Of a stretch of 62,500 nucleotides of DNA, positions 42,378 to 55,019 are shown piece after piece. How positions within the stretch are numbered: position 1 is the first letter of the stretch; each line of letters starts with the position of its first letter. A program made the position numbers and the translations under genes. Below the pieces are notes generated by a model, which was not told the origin of the DNA, made no database searches, and worked only from the letters and a program-made list of their open reading frames with translations. The DNA lies in the NCBI GenBank assembly GCA_009760855.2, contig WPIO01000160.1, positions 295,001-357,500 of the forward strand. The letters run 5' to 3'. The stretch is from Cristatella mucedo (lineage: Eukaryota > Bryozoa > Phylactolaemata > Cristatellidae).

Positions 42378-42735
42378 ACGAAACTTTCTCTTTTCTTTCA
42401 GGAATCATTTGGCTTTCGATTTCTTGCACTATTTCACTTGTTTTAACACCGATCATCATCGTCAACGTCATCTGACAATGTGAGCCGCCATTTTGATGCA
42501 GCCTCGATCGGTAGCGAAACTTTCCTTCAGATCCGCATGACAGCCGCGCCCGACAACGCCGTCATGAGAGCTCACGCGAGATCTCTTGAATCACAGCCAA
42601 TAGTTTTTGCTGGCTGGCTGACTGGCACTAATTAAAGAATTCCACCCTAAATACCGAGCTCTTACGAATAAATACGAGGGCTAAAGTAGGAAGGTTGAAG
42701 GATAAAAGTTAGCGGACGAAGGATTCAACTATTGA

Positions 42736-43594
42736 ACTGGCGCGTCGGTAGACAAGCAGGAAGGGCTAAAATTTCAAGAAAGCTCATTCATTCAGGAACA
42801 CCTGCGTTTATTACTGATTTGTTTGTAGTACACGACGCTAGGGAGATTAACAATGACCTCATAGTTGTATTGAATGGTAATTAGTTAACAAGCGAATAAT
42901 TACCTTTAATCGACTACTGGAAGGAAGTTGCATGGAATTTTCCATTTACCTGTTTGGGCCGTAAGACAGAGAAAATATTTAGGGTCTGAAAGAAGCCACA
43001 ATTTCAAGCATGCATACACTTTCATTTCAAGTGACTTCTCCAGATAAAACGCGAAAAAACGGTCCCAACACATTCATCAAGCATCTGCATTAACAGAACA
43101 GTGGACGTCAGCAAAATGTTGTTTAGTGCGTTGTGACAGGTTTTTTCAAGCACCATTTGGGCATAGCTGCCACTGTTTCTAAATATAAACGTCTAAAGTT
43201 CTAGCTCAAGACGTTCAGTGGGCGTGTGTTTTCGAAAATGAGTTTTATGAGATGACTGCTCGGTCAGCAACACTATGTAACGGTTTGCCAATTGAAGGCT
43301 GCCCACAATGATCGCTTCAAATCAAGATACGTAAAACAAAGCTACAAGCTTAAGCTTTATTATTTAAGCATCAACGGACTGTCGCAAAGAATTGCTGTAC
43401 AAATTCAGAATCTTCCTAATTGAAGGTCTCTAATGATTTTAGTAACAAGTGCGTACTTTTTCTATTTTGCTGGTCTCATAGCTCTGTGATCGGTCTGCAA
43501 AAACGTTGCTATAGCAGCCGCAAAAGCAACAACTGCAGGTCAGTGGATCTATAAAAAAATGTCATCCCTTGCTGTTCTCCTCACTAGTGAGGTC
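42736..43594. other. Unassigned sequence
   Basis: No gene or repeat recognised. Confidence 0.4.
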
Positions 43595-43780
43595 AAATTA
43601 GACCAGGATCACATACGTCCAGTTTCCCTGCTGCGTTTCTTATCGAAGACACTGAAACGAGTTGTGGCCGACCAATTGCACTCTTAAACCCAAGCTTTCA
43701 AAGCTAGTAACTTGCAGCTGGTTTCAGCAGTGACCAATGCGCGAACACAGTCAGCAATGCTGCAGCTCCGCGAAGAAACG
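43595..43780 (+). mobile_element. LINE reverse-transcriptase N-terminal relic
   Basis: RPVSLLRFLSKTLKRVVADQ is readable in one frame and corresponds to the start of the CR1/L2 reverse transcriptase. A stop follows at LHS*. The rest is decayed. Confidence 0.75.
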
Positions 43781-44464
43781 GCTGTATGCTAAATTTAATT
43801 TAAAATGCTAAATGCTAAATTAGCCTGATAATGGCTGACGTTACCGATTCGCAGCTCCTTGCTCTAACGGCTAGGATCGCATCGTACGATCGTCTTCAGT
43901 AAAGGCAGCGTCAGGCCGAAGGCCTGCCTAAGGTACCGCGTTGTTACTTTGGCACATAAACTGATTTGAGCTGTAGAAGCCGCACGAAAGTTGGCGTACG
44001 TCAAATGTAGCCGCTGCAAACTGTAGTAGACTAAGCTTTTTCCGTTGCCATCACTTCCCTGCGCTATATTTTTGTGTGGATCGTGTTCAGCAATTGCTAT
44101 TCATCGCTAATAAACCGCGTTGAGCTACTGCGTTCGTGCACTTGTGGTACACTTTGCCGACTGTGCATTCAAGGTGATTGGCTTTACCAGTATTTGTCGC
44201 GCGTCGTCTGACAATAGCGCCGTTGCTTGGGCACTCCTGGCGACGTAGCTAGATCTGAAAGTTAGCGTTTGTACCAACGACACTCGCCAGAGGTGTGAAG
44301 ACTTGGATATGCAGCCTCTCTTTTCGCTTTGCCGGATATTTTGGCAGCAATTGGTACTATTGGTAATACTATCGTTATTAGTATTGTTATTATTGGCATC
44401 TCACAGTCCTACTCGATCTCTGTGCAATACTAGCACTGTGTAAAATGTGGGTACGCTGTGATGG
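43781..44464. other. Unassigned, partly duplicated sequence
   Basis: The part from about 44310 (TTTTCGCTTTGCCGGATATT) matches 58040 onwards. The rest is unrecognised. Confidence 0.4.
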
Positions 44465-44628
44465 AACATAAGGTAAGGCAGTTGCTTTTCACGACCTCGG
44501 TCTCGAGGTCGTGGGTTCGAATCCTACGGACGGTTGGTGATTCCTGTTCGCCGCAGCAAGGGGTGGTGATGGCCTTAAAATTTATTTTGCCCCTATATAG
44601 TAGAGGCTGTTATATTAACTAGTATTTT
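44465..44628 (+). mobile_element. SINE-A copy A6, diverged
   Basis: GCAGTTGCTTTTCACGACC, GGGTTCGAATCC (a perfect box B) and a decayed body ending TATTAACTAGTATT. It separates two pieces that are contiguous at 58.1 kb. Confidence 0.8.
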
Positions 44629-44635
44629 CTTTAAT

Positions 44636-45480
44636 CTCAGTGGGAGAGACTTCGGTTCGCTGACTTCAGAAGATATTTCAGGCATCCGTGCTTCGCTCAC
44701 TTCTTTCGTTTATCGTACTCCCTTCTTGCTAATGTATTCGTCAATTACTAAAAGGTCTTTTATGCTCATGCAGACGACACTCCATCGTACCTTCGTGATT
44801 TGATATTCACTCGACTGCCTTTTAGCACCTTCCACTCTCCCAACTACCTAGCTGCATTTAGGATTAACACCGGCACGTTTGATGGCATCAATCGTCTTTA
44901 AAGTGAATGGCAATTGAAACAAGTTAATAGTTATAAGAAAACTTCGTGCAAATTAGAAATCCAAAAGTAACAGTCCCTCCAAGGGCGACCCCGTAAAATC
45001 TCTCGGAGCTATGCACCAAACGTTGATGCCCAATTCCAAGGTTAATACTCACAGGATTACTGCATCCGCTTCAAATTCATATCGGCCTACTGTCAGTTAC
45101 TTACTATCTACACAACTTGGGCCTTACAAAACACGGATACCAACCTCAAGTTGATCAATACCTTTGGGAATCTAGGCTTCCCTAGTGACTGGTAATGTAA
45201 GGCCTGCAAAATAAGGCACTGGTAGCCAACGCAAACTGGTAGGTAACGCAAAACTCTGCAGCTTGGCTGTCACGAATTTGCATTGGCCTCATGACATCAC
45301 AAGCCACAGACCTGCACTGGCTCAACATCAAGTGGCTTATCGACTTAAGTGCTCTACCTCTCACTTGTAGGTCCCTGAACTCCGTGGCGTCAACCAAATG
45401 TCAGAAATACGACCCAAGCCGTCTAGCAATCTACCGCCTGCTTTGCTGACTCAAGTCGTTGAACCGCGCCTCATTGCAAA
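44636..45480 (+). mobile_element. LINE relic (reverse transcriptase middle to C-terminus)
   Basis: Collinear with 58150-59000. Readable phrases correspond to SLTS..LLANV, the Y-x-D-D region (TTTTATGCTCATGCAGACGA, now frameshifted) and, near 45240-45390, NSAAWLSR..DLHWLNIKWLIDL. No intact frame. Confidence 0.7.
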
Positions 45481-46422
45481 GCTCAAATCCAATAGAAACT
45501 GAGAGTGTATCGTGTATACTCCCATCGCCTAAAAAAGCTTCCGGTTTTAATACCCTACTAACGAAATTCACACAGAATTTATTTATGAATTCTTTGCTCA
45601 CACTAACCCGATATTTCATTGAGCATTGTCTTTTGAATTCCTACGTGCTCTCCGTATGTGTTCTCGTGCTGTATATTATGTGTAGCCGACCAATTGACAT
45701 GCTTCATGTACTGCGTAGTTAAATTTCCAAGAATATATCCAGTTCGCCACCGCTCTACGGAAAACTCGCCTTCGACTTAATGTTATTATTACAGAAATTA
45801 AAACTTTTAGCGGATTTCGGCCGATATCTAAACCGTGACCCAATGCGGAAAATGCCAGGGCTTAAAAGATTTTTTTTAATTTAATGCAATGAAAACCAAT
45901 ACTCTGTATACGAGTTTAATCAGCTCAAAATTCAATAATTTGTCTAGCAATACGTCTATTCTCACAGAATCGCGGTTGCTACGCCTCCCACTTCGAGATG
46001 GGGCAAATAAACGCGCAAGCAAAAGCAAAAAAGGTCTACATTTTTTTAACCACCATGAGATTAGCACAGTTTCTTTCGCCTCGGGAATACGCTTGGAATT
46101 AATAATACTCACTTACTTTCTTGCTTTTAATTAGAGGCTAAATTATTATCATAATGATTATTTGTAAGTGAAGTTTTAAATTAAGTGCATGCGGCTTTTA
46201 AAAGTCAAAATTTGCTTGCTTCTCTTTCGGTGCTGTATATCGCACCATCTTTATATATTCAAAGATGATTAGGGTGAGAACTTCATAAAAAATAAAAAAA
46301 ATTCAGAGTTTGAGGATTAAAATGTGGCTCTATGCTTTGCAGCCTCATATTTAAAAGGCTCAATTATTTGGCTTGCTGCTATTTCTCCTAATATACCACA
46401 CAGCATATTTCGAGTCCTATAA
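45481..46422. other. Unassigned sequence
   Basis: Two short overlapping opposite frames at 45459-45722 and one at 45889-46134 have no recognisable domain. Confidence 0.4.
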
Positions 46423-46665
46423 AAATAATAATAATGATAAGGCACTTGATAAAGTGCCCTTAAAGAACTCAATCTCTTTCTTGGTGCTTTACATTTGCTG
46501 CAAAGGAGACACGATTGAATGGTGAGTGGTATCGTGCTTGATAAACAACATGAATAACATGGTCATTGTCCCAATAAAGAATAACGGGACTAATAAACAT
46601 GCTCCACAACCCATCGATCCTGGAGAGAGTAACCAGTCCAGGAATTGCTAGCAAAAAGGTAAAGC
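46423..46665 (-). mobile_element. LINE-A 3' end, truncated copy
   Basis: An (AAT)n run at 46423-46437, then GGCACTTGATAAAGTGCCC, TTTGCTGCAAAGG and AACATGAATAACATGG, the complement of the LINE-A terminus. Confidence 0.8.
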
Positions 46666-46699
46666 CTAGTCGGAATTTGTCGTCAGAAAAACGAACGGT

Positions 46700-47235
46700 T
46701 TAATCCCTACGCATGTTGTATCACGGCGTAAAGTTCATAGTGGTCAAAAATTGTAGTACCGGGTTGAACTTTGACAAATTTTACCCAACAATTATGCAGC
46801 GTTCTTATTTTAGAACTAGTTGGTCCACAGAGTCTGCACTTCTTCATGAAAATTGCATCCATCTTAGGAATTCGGATTTAAGTAAAGTCTCAGTAATCGC
46901 TTTGAATAATCATTTAACAGCGTTTTATACTATCGATCGACAAGTTCTTCTCAAGACGGTCTCTTCTCGCTTGAGCAATACTGCCGCTGCTCTACAACGG
47001 TTCAGGTCCTAGCAGAGCAGAATAATCCAGAGTATCAGTAAAAATATACTAAGATCGTCCGACTAAAGAACTTGGTACCTCAAGGCTTTGAGTTGTGCCC
47101 GCTTATCATGCTAATAAGCATGATACCAGTTTCGATCGTGTTTCCTTTGCAGCAAATTTAAATCAACTAAAAATAGATTGATTTTTCCGAGGGCGCGTTA
47201 ACGAGTGTATTACTATTATTATTATTATTATTTGA
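46700..47235 (+). mobile_element. LINE relic, internally deleted
   Basis: The N-terminal reverse-transcriptase block (RTSWSTESALLHENCIHL.., AFYTIDRQVLLKTVSSRL, LQRFRS; 46800-47010) is followed after a deletion by a LINE-A-like 3' end and (ATT)n tail at 47145-47235. Confidence 0.8.
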
Positions 47236-48130
47236 ATGGCTCACTCACAGCTTAAGCGGCTTTCGGTACTCATTCGGAAGCCAACAAACTTCATTCCACG
47301 AAACACAGAGAGAGTGGTAAACATAGCAGAGTCACGAAAGTAGTTGAGATAGTGAGTATCATGAAAGTAGCAGCTCAGGACTGCCGGAAAGGGTGTGCCA
47401 ATGTCGGCAGCAAGAGAGTAGTTGTCGTTGCGTACGAATCGTGGAAGCGAGTTCAACAGTCTAGTACTTGCAGATTTAAAGCTTCTTTCACCAAAGGTTT
47501 GTAAGCGGGGGAGTGGAACGGCTAATGTATTGTCCTTTCAGGAAATGAAGGCAGGAAGAGGCTGAAACTGGTGCAGCAGTTCAGCTACGTATGGAAGGCA
47601 CAAGCCATGGCCCGTCGGTCAGCTTAAGAACTTTGCTCTGTATCCGTTGATCAACCAGCAGCCATCCTAACTCTTTTAGCGAAGTATACACGTGGTGAAA
47701 CTCCTGGGACGTGACAACAAGCCTTGCAGCCATTTGCAGTGGCCTATGTGCCTGTTTTGGTAGCCCAGCGAATAGGAAATTACAATAATCAAGCCAAGAT
47801 AGAAATAAGGAGCCAGTTAAATTCTTTGCTACCGTGGAAGGCAGCACCTTATCTTAGATAAGGGTCGGACGAGATGGCTAGCTCTAGAAGTAGTATTCTA
47901 AATGAAGCTTTTGAAATGCATGCAGCTGTGAAAAACGACCCCTAAATTTCGAGCATGTGGTGGTCATTGCACAACAGCATCACCTATTAGAAGAGCAAAG
48001 CTTTTTAATCCAGCCACATGCTTAGGGCGTCCTATGAGCAGCAGTTCGGTTTTATCGTCATTTAGTTTTATTTAGGCCCTTTTAAGCTTTCGGGTGAGGA
48101 CTCGAAGTAAATCTCTGAAATTGATCGCCT
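47236..48130 (-). mobile_element. LINE-C copy C5, longest
   Basis: On the minus strand this includes KLNDDKTELLLIGRPK (about 48060), ARNLGVVF (about 47960), LDYCNFLFAGLPK, LKELGWLLVDQRIQSKVL (about 47650), NSLPRFVRNDNYS (47456) and the shared LINE-C 3' region to 47236. It proves that the family-C fragments elsewhere are LINE 3' ends. The frame is interrupted several times. Confidence 0.85.
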
Positions 48131-48534
48131 AGCTTATTTTGACCTGTCGCGCACACTAGCTTTTATAATAGAACAATATTTTTAATTAATTAATTAATCA
48201 TAACTAATCAATTAATAATTAATTAATCGAGCGACATCTTGAACAGCAGTGCACTGTGCGAGACAATTTTGCCAGGGTTTGCATTGCTAACCGTTTAAAG
48301 ACAATAGTAAGAGGGTGTAGTCAACGCTCGTGTCAAACGTATTCAATCGAAGCTACCTTAGCATGAAGGATCACCTAAGCCTTTAATGGTCGGTATTAGA
48401 AAAAGTGAATAAGCGAAAGTAAACGGAAGCCAAGCAATTTCTGGGGTAAAAAAAAAGAGAAAAAGCATCCTGCAATCGGTTGCTCTACTTGGTCCTCTAC
48501 TCGCAGCTCTTTTCCCGGGCTTAGATGGCTAAGA
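48131..48534. other. AT-rich, unassigned
   Basis: TTAATTAATTAATTAATCA low complexity at 48181-48230. The rest is unrecognised. Confidence 0.45.
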
Positions 48535-50002
48535 CAAGGCATTCATACGAATTGTTTCACTCGTTTCTCACCCGGCACAAGGGAGCAACTTTTCTTGAAA
48601 GCCGTCCCAGCACGTACCGCAGCGGCTAGCTGCTGACCAAAACAATGTTTTCAAAACCGATTCGTGATATTTTTTGAGGTACCGCTGTTTTCCGAGCCAT
48701 CGCAACGGACTCGCCAGTAATAATTGGTTATTCGTGAGAGTGCACTATGATCAATGCAATAACCGTTTTGGTCCCTGACGGTACTTTTTTGACACAGACT
48801 TGGTCCTGACCTGGTCGTCGCGTTGACGCTTCGCTGAGCTGGGCTCAATGGCTTCGATCTGACCCGGTAGCTGAGAACTGATATCTCCATTATTTGCTCA
48901 TTGAAAATTATAATAGCGCACACACTTGATAGTGTGACGAGTCGCGTCTTTAAGCGAGTTGCGATTAGATCGCACGCCAGAATCGCGTCTCAGCCTCGAT
49001 CTCTTTTATCGATCCAAGACTCACTGCCGCAAGCTCGGAGCTTGAAACCGTCGACGTCAGCAATCGAGGGCGTGGCGGTTGCAGCAGCGCTTTCGGTGAC
49101 ACGCGAAGCGGTGCTGACATTTTGTCGTCGTTCCTAGATACGGACGTGAAAGACCCATGCGTCAGCGCGACGAGTTGAAGCTTGGTCGGAGCGTGCACAG
49201 AGCAGAGCAGCGGTGAGTCGGGGAGGTGGCGGCATTGTTCCCACACATGCGTTGCCTGCAAAGTGACTCGGTCACCTGACAGCAGCAGCAGCAAGAGAGG
49301 AAGCACGACGATGGCCCATTCAATGCGCACAGACGAGCGCTCGAGCGGAGACGGTGCTGCATCGGCAGCAAAAGCTGTGCCTGCGGCGACGACGCACTCG
49401 GCTGCACTCGCTAGGTCGCCCCCGAGATCGCTGCTTTGCTTCAGATCTCAGAGCGCCATGTCTGCAGCTTGACCTCAGAACGCCAGCGGTTTGGCAGTTA
49501 GTCACGAATTAGCTGCCCAAGCGGAGGAAGCGCCGACGGTGCTGACTCTCGTGCACCAGAAGATCTTGATTGATTGACGGATTTATTGGTGCGTCGCTTA
49601 GAGTCGCCTTTTGAAAACGCGTTGCTTTAGCAGGCGACCAGCACAGGTGCTAGCGTAAACATCTCATAAACCTGCTGGTCATGCTAAATTTTACGACTAC
49701 CGTTGAGGCTGCAGAAGACAATAAAAATACGCTGTTGCTAAGACTATGAGGAACGGTCGGGCTGGAAATCGTTAGCGACTTCTTCAGTGGCTTCCTCCAC
49801 GAATGAGGTCCGTTGGTTCCCGCCTCGTTCGACGTTACCTAAAAGTAACACGTGATGCGACGACGCGTCCACTCGATTCTCGTCCGTGCAGCGGCAAAGT
49901 GAAAATACTCAAAGGGAGTTACTTTTACAGTTTCTGGTGGGTAGACCACTACTGCACGAATTTAGCCCTCAAAGCATGTGCTGGCTAAGTACGGGCGTCA
50001 AT
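48535..50002 (+). repeat. P-family repeat copy P3
   Basis: Collinear with P1 from 49430 (CTGCAGCTTGACCTCAGAACGCC, GATTGATTGACGGATTTAT, AACGCGTTGC) and with the complement of P2 from 48535 to 49300 (AAACGAGTGAAACAATT on the minus strand near 48570, GCATGCGTC-like region near 49160). It has no SINE-A where P1 and P2 have one. At the point where P1 carries 29 tandem units it has a single GCATGTGCTGGCTAAGTA (about 49974). Confidence 0.8.
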
Positions 50003-50280
50003 GTACCTCCGTCTGTAACTTCACTGAAGCCACAGAGCCTGTGTGGCTGGCAATGCAGGAGAGCTCGTGTATAGCTAACTCAATGCCTGAGCAGGTTTTG
50101 GTACTTATTCACTAACCAACCGATTTCACTTCACATAACACAGGGAAACTGAGAAGTATAGCTGAGTCAGGAGTGCTGGTGGCGGAAAGCAAGGGTATCC
50201 GGTATAGACCGATTGGAAGTGCTAGAAAGAGTCTGGCTGATTACGTTGAAGGCATTAAAATGTTTTGAGGTTGAAAGCTT
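50003..50280 (-). mobile_element. LINE-C 3' end, copy C7
   Basis: ACCTCCGTCTGTAACTTCAC to GAGTCAGGAGTGCTGG is LINE-C on the minus strand, extended to about 50280 by a segment also seen at 59640-59735. Confidence 0.7.
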
Positions 50281-50689
50281 CAGATGGTTGCCATCCAGTG
50301 CTAGCAGCTAAAGACAGAGTTTCTCGATCTACAACCACCATTAGGCTGTTGAATAAAGAACGTTAGAGATGAGTGTTGAATGCACCCTCTTACCGTTGCT
50401 TCTCGGTGGATAGCCCTGCAATCGCTGCCATAATTGTCTCGCCCGATGCAACGCTCTTCAAGATGTCGCCTACTCGATAATTAAAGCTAGCGTGAGAGAG
50501 GCTTTGTGTAACGGTCGACGATACGTGATAACTTGTTATGGCAGATTTTGCAAGTACCGTCATGTCAGAGCAGCCGTGCCAGCCGTGAATAGCCCCATCA
50601 TCAGTTCCTAGCTTGCAGATGAAACACTACACCATTCTTAAAGCCTCTCGGCGGCTAAACGTTCTCATCGGAACAGGTTATTATTGGTA
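50281..50689. other. Unassigned sequence
   Basis: No gene or repeat recognised. Confidence 0.4.
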
Positions 50690-50990
50690 TCGTGTGTGTC
50701 TCAGTTATCTGCACACGCACACGCACTCACATACATAACACATACGCAAAAGCACATGCAAACACACACACATACATATTCACGTACACCCACCCACGTA
50801 CACATACATACTCACACACATACACACGCATACATACACACAGACACACACACGCACACACGCACGCACGCATTCAGGCAAGCAAACACAGTAGGCATGC
50901 ACATACAAACACACATGCACGCACGCATGCACAAACCTACACACTCGAAGGCATTCTAACACACACGCATGCACAAGTAAACGCAAATGC
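50690..50990 (+). repeat. Imperfect (CA)n microsatellite
   Basis: Mostly CACACA, CATACA and CACGCA with scattered changes. Frames encode THTHTH or VCVCVC low complexity. Potential Z-DNA former. Confidence 0.95.
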
Positions 50991-51104
50991 ATCGATTGAC
51001 AAATCTGTCATGTCCATAGCATTATCAAAAGATTAAGAATGCTAATATGTTCTCAGTCTTCTTGTTAGGACCACTGAAAGAAGTCACAACGGAAACAATG
51101 TAAG

Positions 51105-51318
51105 AAATACTAGCTGATTTAAAATCCTCTTTCGTGCATTGATAGAAGAGCCTTTACGACTATCATAAATAAAAATATAAAATAAATCCTAGCTGATAAA
51201 TCATCGCCGCTTGCAGAGGCGATATAGGATCGCCCACCAGAGAATTTGAACTCACGACTTTGGGGCCGAGATATTAAAAAACGACTACTTTACCTAATGA
51301 GTGATCATGGCTCACCAA
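51105..51318 (-). mobile_element. SINE-A copy A7 with a tail-only insertion
   Basis: A full SINE-A on the minus strand, interrupted near 51168-51207 by about 38 bp that consist of only the last dozen bases and AT-rich tail of another SINE-A (AATAAATCCTAGCTGAT). TCAT is present on both sides. Confidence 0.8.
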
Positions 51319-51419
51319 ATAGAACCACATTTTTCTGCAACCCTTTTAAACAAGCAGAAAGTGAACAAACTGAAAGGTTGGAATCATAAAAGACGATCCT
51401 ACGATATCAAGCCTAGTGG

Positions 51420-52570
51420 AAGCTTATTTTCGACTGGTAAGCTGGAGCCAGATAATGAATAGACCAGAAAGTGAGTGAGACAAAACCTAAAATTCGATAC
51501 GCTGTCTGATTAATTGACAGTGCTGGTCGGCAGGAAAGCCTGCGATTCGTCAACCATTGTGTGGCCGACGGACAAGCCAAGCCGCAGAATATCGCACCAA
51601 CTGCCGACTATTCAACGCAGAGGTCGGTAGACCAGCAAGCTTCGAGTTACCGAAATCGAGACTGAATGTCACAATCCAAGACCTGGATTAGATGTAACAT
51701 CGCTATCTAAGCAGTCTCAAATCTTAGCAGTCATTTATCACAAAGTAAGTATACCTGACTATAGAGCTGTGGTGGTCGCCTTGGGATAGATCACTTTGGA
51801 ATAGAACACCTGGACTGTATGCAGAAGCACCAATCAACGTGCCAAAAGAGCCGATTTTGAGCTTGAAGCTTTCAAATGTCCAAGTTAAGCTGCTTGCCCT
51901 GTGGCTAAAAATTGAGTACCGTAATTTATTTAGGTAACGTTTTCTGTCATCCAAGTTGAAATCGCGATACAAGTAAAAGGTATTTGAAAGACTTTGACTT
52001 GCTGGAGCGCTCGGGGGGGGGGAATCAAAACGCATGCAATACGAGAAATATAAAAAATGATGCACTTGTATAAGTCTCTCAGAAGTAAACCTGCGTGTCG
52101 TCATCGGAGAACCAAAAGCTTAGGGATTGTACTTGGCGATTACCTCGGTGAGAGGCTGAGTAACAACTGTGTAAAGAAGCGGGTACAGCGAAGAGCCTCG
52201 AGGTATCTGCTACTTTCGTTGATCATTCGATGGTTTTTTAATGTTCATATCAATAATCGTGATTATTCCACTGTGATAATACCTGAACCATTTCAGAACA
52301 GTGGCAGAGACGTACAAGCGAGATGAGACCGTCTTGAGAACAAATTAATGATCAATAGTATCGAATGCGTTGAAAAGATTGATTAAAGAAACTACTGAGA
52401 CTTACCCTAAGTCTGCATCAATAAGATGGATACTATTTTCACGAAGCAATTCAAACTCTGTAAACCAACTAGCTCTAAAATCCGACTGATACTTTCCTGG
52501 TTGAATTGGCATCAATTGGCAGTTAGTTCTAGCTATGAGAGGGAGCATATGCAATAAAGGCGCCCGGTCC
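51420..52570 (-). mobile_element. LINE relic, nearly full reverse transcriptase
   Basis: On the minus strand, from the N-terminal block (complement of CCGACTGATACTTTCC, 52490) through FKLKIGSFGT..GVLFQSDLSQGDHHSS (about 51790-51850) to the C-terminus near 51430. Many stops and shifts. A G run lies at 52013-52022. Its inverted partner lies at 59.09-59.47 kb. Confidence 0.75.
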
Positions 52571-52589
52571 GGCTTCAAGTGGATTTGAG

Positions 52590-53500
52590 CTCAGCAACGA
52601 TGCACAGCTAAATGACTCGAGTCTTCAAGCGGGCGGTAGGGTTCTTTGCCTTGATGGGCTGTATTTCTGAAATTTTGATGGGAGCAGTGGAGTTTGGGGA
52701 CCTAAAAGTAAGAGGTAGGAAATTTCAGTCGATGAGCGAATTGATGGTGAGATTGTGCTGGACAGTGACGTGCGTTGTCATATGGCAACTGCCAGCTCGC
52801 GACAAGCAAGCTGCTGAGATTTTCACTAGCTATCAGTGCCTTGTAGTGCAGGCCTTACAATTCCAGCCAGTCAGGAATTACAAAAACAAAGCCGAGTGTC
52901 CCAAAGGTATTGATTACTAGCGGTCGGTATCCGCGTCACATTAGGCACATTTTTTAAAAACATGTACGCAACTGAAAGCAGGTGGACGATATTTTGAAAT
53001 GGATGCGGAAATCCTACGAGCAGTCTCTTTTAAACAAGGAATCCAGATATTGTTCATACATTCAAATAGGTTTTACGGAGTAGCTTTTACAGGGGCTTGT
53101 TGTCTAACTTCCAATTTGCACTACTTTTTCTTATTTCTAGCGGCTTGTCACAATTGTAATTCAGTTCGAAGAAGGTCGATACCGTTGAAAGTGCCGGTGT
53201 CAGCACTCAATGCAGCTAGATATTTAAGCGAGCTTTAGGTGCTAGAAGGCGGACAAATAGTAAAGCAAAAGTAAAGTAATGTGATCAGCATTGACAATAA
53301 AGATCTTACAGTCAGCGGCGATTGCATTACGAAAAATGGAGTACAGCAAATGAAAGAAGTGAACCAAGCTGGGATCCCTGAAATATCTGTTGAAGTCAGC
53401 GACCTGCAGTCTCTCTCCCTGAAGTTACCCCAGCTGATATGTTGCAGTGCCAGAGAAGCACGACTATCGAGAACGACTCGGTTACTACTATTATAAATAC
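52590..53500 (-). mobile_element. LINE relic, middle to C-terminus
   Basis: An inverted, diverged copy of 58.08-59.05 kb. Shared words include GAGAGAGACT, TTCACTTCTTTCATTTGCTGT and GGATCCCAGCTTG on the minus strand. No intact frame. Confidence 0.7.
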
Positions 53501-53689
53501 TACCAATAATACAAAACAGTGTGCCAAATTATACGGCGAAGCAAAAATGGATGCTAAACCCAATTCTGCACACCTGTGGTGGGCGTCATTGAGACGATCG
53601 GATAGCAGTGGCATTCTCATTCGAAAATACCTACGACGCCTGCATAGTGCTCATAACGGTGGTTGTCTCAGACGGCATGTAACAAGCAC

Positions 53690-54067
53690 TAATAATAATG
53701 CACTTCATAAAGCACCCTCAGAGAACTCAATCTCTTTACGCTTGCTGCAAAAATGAATGCGATTGAATGGTTAGTAATATCATGCTTGATGAACAACATG
53801 AAAAACATAGTTAGGGGTGACATGCACAGGGTCAGCATGCTAATTTGGTTTGTGGCAGCATGAAAAGTGTCAGCAAGCAAGCACATGAAGGACAAATCAC
53901 AGGGACCCTCTAAATGCTGTCCTAAATAGGCGTGTATTTAAGTTGTTTTTAAATGCATGCAAGTCAGTTGATGATCTGATGCAAGTCGGCAGTGAGTTCC
54001 TGGCTTTAGGAGCATACGAACTAAATGCATGGTCTCCAAAGAATTTGAGGTTTGTACGAGGTATTGG
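53690..54067 (-). mobile_element. LINE-A 3' end, truncated copy
   Basis: From AATAATAATGCACTTCATAA (tail side) through GGGGTGACATGCACAGGGTC to GGTTTGTACGAGGTATT. This is close to LINE-A copies 1 and 3 and relatively young. Confidence 0.88.
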
Positions 54068-55019
54068 TAAACTAGTATAGCTGTTATACCTGAATTCACA
54101 TTCGGCATATAATAGACACGGTACAATTTAGCTGACATCCAGTCAACCAGTGTCGCGTTGGTGCGGTTTCCTGATGAAATGGTCACGAGGGACTGCTTGC
54201 GCCGAGTTTTAGTTTTGGCTTGTGTAGTCACTTCTGAAAAATTGTGATAATTCTTCCAAATGCGGCGTCATAGAGACTCTAGAAATATTATCACTGCCAT
54301 ACGGCTCAAACAGGAAGTGGAATATTTCCGCAGAACCCTCTTTGGGTTGTTCTTTTAAAGTTCAATAATCGCTCTCTAGTTTGTTAAGAATAAATACCGA
54401 CGCTGCAGTATTTAGGAATCCCCCTAAGCTTCTCGTACTACTAAATTATCGCCGATACACGCAGGTGTTTTTGCATAGATGAGCTCTCTTCAAGTGCCAG
54501 CTCTTCATACTTGTTTCTCTAGAAGCCAATTGTATCGTTAATAGGCTCAAAAGAGGCACATCGACCGTCACATGGTGACGGCGTACGACGGTGGAGGAGA
54601 AGTAGATGAAGCTACTTCTCCCACGTCTTGCTTGCTAGGGAAGCGTTAGTAAGAGTACGGAGCAATTTCCTTGCTCGCACGTTTTAAAAAAAAATCTTTT
54701 TAAGTCAGGCGGCATTTTTAATGGCACCGTCATTTGAATCACTTTCTGAAATCGTCATGTCAAGTTCCATGTTGTCAGACGGACCGAGGCACCATGGTGG
54801 CTTTGCCGAGCTTATCTGAATTAGCCACGAGTGCATCTAAGTAGACCACCATATGTGAGTTATTTTACATACATTTAAATATATAATTGATAAAAATATT
54901 TTTCATTATTTTTATTAAATAATCAATAGTGTATATTTAGTATTAAAAATGTGCCTGAATAAACCATCTATATGTGCATATTCATGAATATTCCGTTCGG
55001 CAGAGCTCTCGGTCTTAAA
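54068..55019. other. Unassigned sequence with two hairpins
   Basis: No gene. CCGTCAC-ATG-GTGACGG (about 54568-54584) and GGAGAAGTAG-ATGAAG-CTACTTCTCC (about 54596-54621) are perfect small hairpins close together. The rest is AT-rich (54850-54960). Confidence 0.5.

Larger units (their letters stand above)
40255..42735 (-). repeat. P-family repeat copy P2, right arm and extension
   Basis: The stretch 40255-41000 is the inverted partner of P1. The remaining 1.7 kb has no partner in P1 but is collinear with P4 (56.4-57.97 kb) and, in reverse, with P3 (48.5-49.3 kb). GC- and CpG-rich at 40880-41300. Carries SINE-A A5 and SINE-B B4. Confidence 0.85.
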
